Source: an uncultured Bacteroidota bacterium (GTDB taxonomy: Bacteria > Bacteroidota > Bacteroidia > Bacteroidales > P3). Taken from it: a DNA stretch of 64,000 bases. Shown here in pieces: positions 59,768-64,000 of this stretch; position 1 is the stretch's first letter; every line of letters begins with the position of its first letter. The DNA lies in the NCBI GenBank assembly GCA_902777005.1, contig CACYSB010000007.1, positions 20,899-84,898 of the forward strand. The letters run 5' to 3'. Under the pieces are notes generated by a model. It saw only the letters and a program-made list of their open reading frames with translations, was not told where the DNA came from and did not search any database. The position numbers were made by a program, and so were the translations under genes.

Positions 59768-62047
59768 ATGCCTCTTATGCGTTATGTAAGTATTATGAAT
59801 AATCAATTAGCCAAGCAAATACTCAAGATCTTTGCCAACAATCCCTTTGACGCCTTCAACCACAAGCAGATTAGCTCGCGCATAGGTGCTGGTAGCAAAG
59901 CCGAGCGACAGGAGGTGATACGTACCATGCAGGAGCTCGCCGAGCAAAGGCACCTCGTTGAAGACAGTCACAAGGGCAAATATAAAATCAACCCGAAGAG
60001 CATCGACGACGACCTGCTGCCACAGAACTACGTCACCGGCACTATCGACATGAAGCAGGGCGGCAAAGCCTACGTGATACCCGAGGAAGAAGGTCGCGAA
60101 GACATACAGATTGCTTCAAACAACACCCACCACGCCCTACACGGCGACACTGTACGAGTTCTTATGTTCCCACAGAGGAAGATGCACAAACCGGAGGGAC
60201 AGGTGGTGGAGATACTGAAGCGAGCAAAGACACGCTTCGTCGGTGTCATCCAAAAGCAAGACCGTTTCGCCTTCATGGTCAGCGACAGCCGCACCATGCC
60301 TGTTGACATCTTCATCCATATCGACGACCTCGGCGGAGCCGAAAACGGCGAGAAAGTACTGGTGGAGATGACCGACTGGCCTGAGCGCATGAACAATCCC
60401 GTGGGCAAGGTCATCAAACGCCTCGGCCGCCCCGGCGACAACAACGTGGAAATGCAGTCCATCCTCGCCGAATACGATTTTCCTCTTGATTTTCCCAAAG
60501 AGGTAGAAGAGGAGGCCAAAAAGATTAAGAAACCCACAAAGAAAGAGATAGCGTCACGACGCAATTTCCGCGACGTAACCACATTTACCATCGACCCTGC
60601 CGATGCCAAAGACTTCGACGATGCCCTCTCCTTCCGCGAACTCCCCAACGGACACATCGAGGTTGGCGTGCATATTGCTGATGTTAGCTACTACGTCAAG
60701 CCCGGTAGCGCCATCGACCGCGAGGCCTATGAGCGCGGCACCAGCGTCTACCTCGTAGACCGTACCATACCTATGCTGCCAGAAAAACTCTGCAACGATG
60801 TATGTTCGCTGCGCCAAGACGAGGACAAACTCTGCTTCAGTGTGGTGATGGAGATGGATGCCATAGGCAAAGTCTACTGCACATGGATGGGCAAGAGTGT
60901 GATATGCAGCAACCGCCGTATGGCCTACGAAGAGGCGCAGGAGATAATAGAAAGCGGCTGCGCCTCCGATGCAGTCGGAGAGGCCATACTGAGCCTGCAC
61001 GCCATAGCCACCAAGCTTCGCGCAGTGCGATACAAAAACGGCGCCATCAACTTCGAAACACAGGAGGTGAAGTTCCAACTCGACGAGAACGCCAAGCCCA
61101 TAGGTGTCTACATCAAGGAAAGCAAGGAGGCCAACTGGCTCATCGAAGAGTTCATGCTGCTGGCCAACCGCACTGTTGCGGAATATATCGGCAAGCAGAA
61201 AACTCAAAACTCAAAACTCAAGACTCAAAACTCAGCCAAGACTTTCGTCTACCGCGTCCACGACGAGCCCAACCCCGAGAAGCTCAACACCTTCGTGGAG
61301 TTCGTCGCCAAGCTGGGCTTCAGCATGAAAACCAGTAGCAGAAAGGCTCTCGCCGAGAGCTACAACCGCTTGTTTGAGAATATCGCCGGCCGCGGTGAGG
61401 AGCACATGGTCGACACCATCGCCATCCGCACCATGTCCAAAGCCTACTACAGCACCGAGAACATTGGCCACTATGGTCTCGCCTTCGCCTACTACACACA
61501 TTTCACCTCCCCTATCCGCCGCTATCCGGACCTCATGGTACACCGCCTGCTGGAACGATACCTAAATGGAGGCGACAGCGTCAATGCTGCAGAATATGAA
61601 GACTACTGCAAGCACTGCTCTATCATGGAGAAGAAGGCCGCCGACGCCGAGCGCACCAGCGTGAAGTACAAGCAGGCCGAATATCTGGCCGACAAGCTGG
61701 GACAGGTCTTCCCTGCCCTCATCAGCGGCGTCAGCAAATGGGGAATCTACGCCGAAATCGAAGGCAACAAATGCGAGGGCATGATACCAATCGGAAGCCT
61801 CAAGGACGACTACTACATGCTCGACGAGGACAACTACCAAGTCATTGGGCGTCGCCACGGACGCTGCTACAAGCTCGGCTACCCCGTACTCATCCGCGTC
61901 CGCAAAGTGGACCTCCTCAAGAAACAGATAGACTTCGACCTTGTCGATGAAGAGGAGCCCTACGCCCCAAAAGCCAATAACGGCAAGGAAAAACACCACA
62001 AACCCAAGGGCAAAGGCAAGCAGGAGCGCCGCCACAAGTCTCGTTAG
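59768..62047 (+). CDS. rnr: ribonuclease R with internal heptamer-repeat segment
   Basis: RNase R is a 3'-5' exoribonuclease for structured RNA. The 759-residue product has an N-terminal winged helix, cold-shock domains, the RNB core (RRNFRDVTTFTIDPADAKDFDDALSF with catalytic Asp residues) and a C-terminal S1 domain (GQVFPALISGVSKWGIYAEIEGNKCEG) with a basic tail. The ATG at 59795 (MNNQLAKQI) is an equally good start and is where recognisable homology begins. Residues about 478-489 (KTQNSKLKTQNS) come from a 5 x 7-bp tandem repeat inside the RNB domain, probably a surface-loop expansion. Confidence 0.93.
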   Translation: MPLMRYVSIMNNQLAKQILKIFANNPFDAFNHKQISSRIGAGSKAERQEVIRTMQELAEQRHLVEDSHKGKYKINPKSIDDDLLPQNYVTGTIDMKQGGKAYVIPEEEGREDIQIASNNTHHALHGDTVRVLMFPQRKMHKPEGQVVEILKRAKTRFVGVIQKQDRFAFMVSDSRTMPVDIFIHIDDLGGAENGEKVLVEMTDWPERMNNPVGKVIKRLGRPGDNNVEMQSILAEYDFPLDFPKEVEEEAKKIKKPTKKEIASRRNFRDVTTFTIDPADAKDFDDALSFRELPNGHIEVGVHIADVSYYVKPGSAIDREAYERGTSVYLVDRTIPMLPEKLCNDVCSLRQDEDKLCFSVVMEMDAIGKVYCTWMGKSVICSNRRMAYEEAQEIIESGCASDAVGEAILSLHAIATKLRAVRYKNGAINFETQEVKFQLDENAKPIGVYIKESKEANWLIEEFMLLANRTVAEYIGKQKTQNSKLKTQNSAKTFVYRVHDEPNPEKLNTFVEFVAKLGFSMKTSSRKALAESYNRLFENIAGRGEEHMVDTIAIRTMSKAYYSTENIGHYGLAFAYYTHFTSPIRRYPDLMVHRLLERYLNGGDSVNAAEYEDYCKHCSIMEKKAADAERTSVKYKQAEYLADKLGQVFPALISGVSKWGIYAEIEGNKCEGMIPIGSLKDDYYMLDEDNYQVIGRRHGRCYKLGYPVLIRVRKVDLLKKQIDFDLVDEEEPYAPKANNGKEKHHKPKGKGKQERRHKSR
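61201..61235. repeat. heptamer tandem repeat inside rnr
   Basis: Five 7-bp units, AACTCAA AACTCAA AACTCAA GACTCAA AACTCAG, translated within RNase R. The 35-bp length means loss or gain of one unit would shift the reading frame. Confidence 0.95.
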
Positions 62048-62126
62048 CACCCTCAACCCCAATGCAAAAACCACCACGGCCTCGCGATAGCGTGGCTGCG
62101 TGGTGGCTCGCCCCTCCCCCATTCCG

Positions 62127-62205
62127 GTACGTACCCCCTCCGTCTGTTCTTGAGGAATGCCACTGGCATTCCGAGTGGTTGTTCACCGGTTGTTTAACGG
62201 TTTAA
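62127..62205. repeat. 11-bp phased CG array, copy 8, interrupted
   Basis: Units GTACGTACCCC and CTCCGTCTGTT, then a unit split after CT by 24 extra bases, then the rest of the unit (TGGTTGTT), CACCGGTTGTT and TAACGGTTTAA. The insertion carries the palindrome GGAATGCCA-C-TGGCATTCC (62154-62172). The right half of the array is lost. Confidence 0.88.
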
Positions 62206-62453
62206 ACCGTCGATGCTCCGCATCGACATTGTAAATGCACCGAAGCAGGTGCAAAACAAACGCCATGAGAATAAACCTTGTTCCTTGCTGAAGAAAAAAA
62301 GGGGGGATAGATAAAACACATAATGTTCCGATGATACCTATTGATACTGGCGGCCGATAACGGCCACCAATGGGGTTCCGCCGACCGAGTCGGCGGGCAC
62401 ACTGCGCTGTGGCGGTGGGGCGTTTCCGCAGGGGGAACCTGCGGGCACACTAA
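62206..62453. repeat. cluster of short dissimilar palindromes
   Basis: Hairpins at 62209-62227 (GTCGATGC/GCATCGAC), 62236-62253 (TGCACC/GGTGCA), 62378-62396 (CCGCCGAC/GTCGGCGG) and 62426-62444 (CCGCAGG/CCTGCGG). The last two are each preceded by TT and followed by GCACACT, so they share flanks but not stems. No gene is visible from 62048 to 62538. Confidence 0.8.
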
Positions 62454-62461
62454 ATAAAGGG

Positions 62462-62489
62462 GCAAGGGCGCCGGTCGGGGCGCCCTTGC
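62462..62489 (-). terminator. terminator of the DUF6266 gene
   Basis: An 11-bp perfect GC-rich stem (62462-62472 with 62479-62489), loop GGTCGG. Read leftward it is followed by CCCCTTTATTT. Confidence 0.8.
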
Positions 62490-62538
62490 GAGGTAGTTGG
62501 GGGTAGTTGGGGAAGTTGGGGGAAGTTTTGGGTGAGCG

Positions 62539-63204
62539 TCAGCCGATGATGCCGGTGCCGATGTAGCTGCTGTCGGAGACGAGGCCTTTGGTGTCGCGGC
62601 CGTCGCCGACGGCGAAGCCATAGACGTGGACGGTCATGCCGGTCCAGCTGACGGGCATACGCATGTCGACGGTGCCTTCGGTGCGGGTGACAGGGGCGGA
62701 GATGAGCGCCAGGTTGGTGTCGGGCTGGTAGACGAAGACGTAGACTTTGTCGAGCGCGTCGGCGTTGGGGAGGTCGGTGGTGGTGCTGAAGTTGACGCTG
62801 ATGCGGTTGGGCTCGGCGAAGGAGGCGTTGCCGAAGCTGGCCGGGGCGAGGGAGCCCTGTGCGCAGAGGATGCTGCCGTAGTCAATCTCGGACTCGCCGC
62901 CGCGGACGTAGACGGCCTCTTTGTTGATCTTGACGAAGTAGTTGAAGGGAGAGATGAAGGGCTTGACCCAGCGGAAGTTGTCGAATCCGAGGTCGGCGGC
63001 GGACTTGAAGGTCTTGGCGAGCTGGACGAGGGTCTTGAAGCGGAGACGGCGGTCGAGGACGTCGGCGGGGAGCATGCTGGGGTCTGTTTTCTTGGGTTTG
63101 GCGGGCATAGCACGGTAGACCTGTTCGCCGTGGACGAGAGCGCCATAGACTTGGCCGATGCGGCCGGATTGTTTGCCGAGGACGGCACCTGTAGTTCTTG
63201 CCAT
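62539..63204 (-). CDS. DUF6266 family protein
   Basis: The 221-residue protein opens MARTTGAVLGKQSGRIGQVYGALVHGEQVYRAMP, the Gly-rich G-x-x-G-x-x-G pattern followed by KPKKTD of DUF6266, a Bacteroidetes family of unknown function. The C-terminal half is beta-rich (RISVNFSTTTDLPNADALDKVYVFVYQPD, VDMRMPVSWTGMTVHVYGFAVGDGRDTKG) and ends SSYIGTGIIG. There is no signal peptide, so it is cytosolic or exported by other means. DUF6266, smalltalk, HU-like and amidase genes recur as neighbours in Bacteroidales accessory loci; only the first two are visible here. Confidence 0.8.
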   Translation of the reverse strand: MARTTGAVLGKQSGRIGQVYGALVHGEQVYRAMPAKPKKTDPSMLPADVLDRRLRFKTLVQLAKTFKSAADLGFDNFRWVKPFISPFNYFVKINKEAVYVRGGESEIDYGSILCAQGSLAPASFGNASFAEPNRISVNFSTTTDLPNADALDKVYVFVYQPDTNLALISAPVTRTEGTVDMRMPVSWTGMTVHVYGFAVGDGRDTKGLVSDSSYIGTGIIG

Positions 63205-63222
63205 AGTTGTGTGAGTTTTTAA

Positions 63223-63306
63223 GGGTTATGGGTTATAGGTTATTGGTTAGGGGATAGATTGGATAGAATGGATAGATTTGATAGATTTGATAGATTGGAT
63301 AGAGGG
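63223..63306. repeat. tandem repeats upstream of the DUF6266 gene (7-bp then 9-bp)
   Basis: GGGTTAT GGGTTAT AGGTTAT TGGTTAG at 63223-63250, then six 9-bp units of GATAGATTG type at 63253-63306. They occupy the leader region between the smalltalk and DUF6266 genes. Confidence 0.88.
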
Positions 63307-63353
63307 GTTTAGGGGGTATGAGATGGGTAGGAGAAGGGTATGAGAAGAGGGGG

Positions 63354-63479
63354 TTAGTGGAGGAGGAGGGCGAGGGTGTTGTTCTGGGCTTCGGCGAACA
63401 TGCCGGAGAGGGCGGTGAGGATGGTGATGGCGATCTGGATGATCATGCGCCAGGTTTCGGGAGGGAGTTTCTTTTTCAT
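63354..63479 (-). CDS. smalltalk-type small membrane protein
   Basis: A 41-residue frame reads MKKKLPPETWRMIIQI, AITILTALSGMFAEAQNN, TLALLLH, with a single predicted hydrophobic helix. The short basic N-terminus, Trp and the I-I-Q-I-x-I-T-I-L-T-A core match the Bacteroidetes smalltalk protein family as I know it, which is about 30-40 residues long and of unknown function. A TACTTTTG box lies 70 bp upstream. It is missed by length-filtered gene calls. The family's usual ending after the helix differs here, where a polar and then Leu-rich tail replaces it. Confidence 0.78.
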   Translation of the reverse strand: MKKKLPPETWRMIIQIAITILTALSGMFAEAQNNTLALLLH

Positions 63480-63549
63480 GGTTGGTTTTGGTTGAGTTGG
63501 TTGGGATTGGTTGGTTACGTCGACGTTGGTTGGGCTTTGAATTCGAATG

Positions 63550-63557
63550 CAAAAGTA
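63550..63557 (-). promoter_or_regulatory. -7 promoter box for the smalltalk/DUF6266 unit
   Basis: TACTTTTG read leftward, followed by C, 70 bp before the smalltalk ATG. Confidence 0.6.
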
Positions 63558-63614
63558 CGACGGGGGGATTGCGGTCTACGAATGGTGGTGAAAATATTTT
63601 GTAATGTAGTGAGG

Positions 63615-63634
63615 GTCAAGCGTAAACGCTTGAC
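63615..63634. repeat. short hairpin
   Basis: GTCAAGCG-TAAA-CGCTTGAC, 8-bp perfect stem. The stretch 63635-63798 shows no gene and is purine-rich. Confidence 0.7.
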
Positions 63635-63798
63635 AGCCTGACGAAGGAAAAGGGGGCATTGTTATGGGGGTGGGGTGCTTGGTTGTGTTTTTTTGCATTG
63701 GGTGGTACCGGCGGGGCATAGTTGGCGGTAGGGAGAAGAGTATGAGAAAGATAGGAGAAAGACGAGAGAAGGGGCGGGGAGGTTTGTGGTTGTTAGTT

Positions 63799-63956
63799 GT
63801 TGCAGTGTTGCAGTGTTGCAGTTCGTTTTTACGGGTATGATTAGTCCAAATTATACTTTTATATTTATATATTTATATATAAATATATAAATATAAAGAT
63901 TAGTTTTAGGGTTTTGGTATATCAAATTTCTAACTGCAACACTGCAACACTGCAAC
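63799..63956. repeat. nested inverted repeat around an AT-rich palindrome
   Basis: The outer arms are perfect 25-bp inverted repeats (63799-63823 and 63932-63956), each three 8-bp units of GTTGCAGT type. Between them lies a perfect 40-bp palindrome made only of A and T (63858-63897). Confidence 0.95.
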
Positions 63957-63965
63957 GCATTCTGT

Positions 63966-63996
63966 TTTGTCAATTCAATTATTCTTTGTATCTTTG
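63966..63996 (+). promoter_or_regulatory. complete promoter pointing off the right edge
   Basis: TTTG at 63966-63969, 19-bp spacer, TATCTTTG at 63989-63996 followed by C. The gene it serves starts beyond the window. Confidence 0.75.
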
Positions 63997-64000
63997 CAGT

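Noticed and set aside
8647..62205. The 11-bp arrays as CRISPR arrays
   Set aside because: Units are only 11 bp with no unique spacers, and no cas genes are present.
63858..63897. Replication origin at the A/T palindrome
   Set aside because: No DnaA-box cluster is seen and no dnaA, dnaN or gyr genes are near.

Overview
This 64 kb window is chromosomal DNA from a Gram-negative member of the Bacteroidota, most likely an uncultured gut-type Bacteroidales with GC-rich coding sequence. The evidence is the Bacteroidetes promoter box (TAnnTTTG, often followed by C, sometimes with TTTG 19-20 bp upstream) in front of many genes, weak or absent Shine-Dalgarno sequences, and lineage-typical families: M56 peptidase-TonB fusion, DUF3109, TIGR02757, DUF6266, smalltalk protein, Bacteroidetes-type omega subunit, and hints of type IX secretion (a PorT-like barrel and a carboxypeptidase with a sorting-like tail). 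Species cannot be named from the sequence alone. No rRNA, transposase, integrase or CRISPR array is present.

Layout. 0-9 kb: the 3' part of rfbB, a BlaI/BlaR1 pair, a HAD hydrolase with a thioesterase, then a leftward guaA - LysM/binding protein - lpxC - lpxA operon. 9-15 kb: a rightward bamD - omega - coaBC - lytic transglycosylase - uvrA operon. 15-24 kb: a VanX-like dipeptidase, an alanine/Na+ symporter with TIGR02757, a TonB-dependent receptor with holA, and an acyl-CoA ligase. 24-32 kb: an M14 carboxypeptidase, tRNA-Phe, a leftward K+ channel - 2-hydroxyacid dehydrogenase - DUF3109 - lspA operon, and a large outer-membrane barrel. 32-40 kb: tRNA-Gln(CTG), an AT-richer beta-helix gene, two tandem DUF3857/transglutaminase proteins, and an OMP with a DUF853 ATPase. 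40-52 kb: a second acyl-CoA ligase with a Wza-like lipoprotein, tRNA-Gln(TTG), ansA, porT-like, a FAD oxidoreductase, an LtaS-like sulfatase with uvrB, and an Ala-rich OmpA protein. 52-62 kb: hydG with the TM1266-type regulator, a trkA-trkH-trkH potassium operon headed by a surface lipoprotein, and rnr. 62-64 kb: an accessory end with clustered palindromes, DUF6266, a 41-residue smalltalk-type protein, and a nested inverted repeat ending in a consensus promoter that points off the window.

The most unusual content is not a gene. At least eight intergenic regions carry a related element, about 75-120 bp long, built from consecutive 11-bp units that nearly all have CG at unit positions 4-5. The first half of each is roughly the reverse complement of the second half, so the element is both a helically phased array and a large dyad. 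One copy forms a perfect 28-bp-stem hairpin between uvrA and the dipeptidase gene; another has been split by a 24-bp insertion that carries its own palindrome. A second class, degenerate 7-bp tandem repeats, sits at gene junctions and inside genes: it supplies a stop and a start codon (channel/dehydrogenase), most of a signal peptide (porT-like), and an internal stretch of RNase R. A third class, a 22-24 bp palindrome present twice, has been accommodated in frame inside the FAD oxidoreductase.
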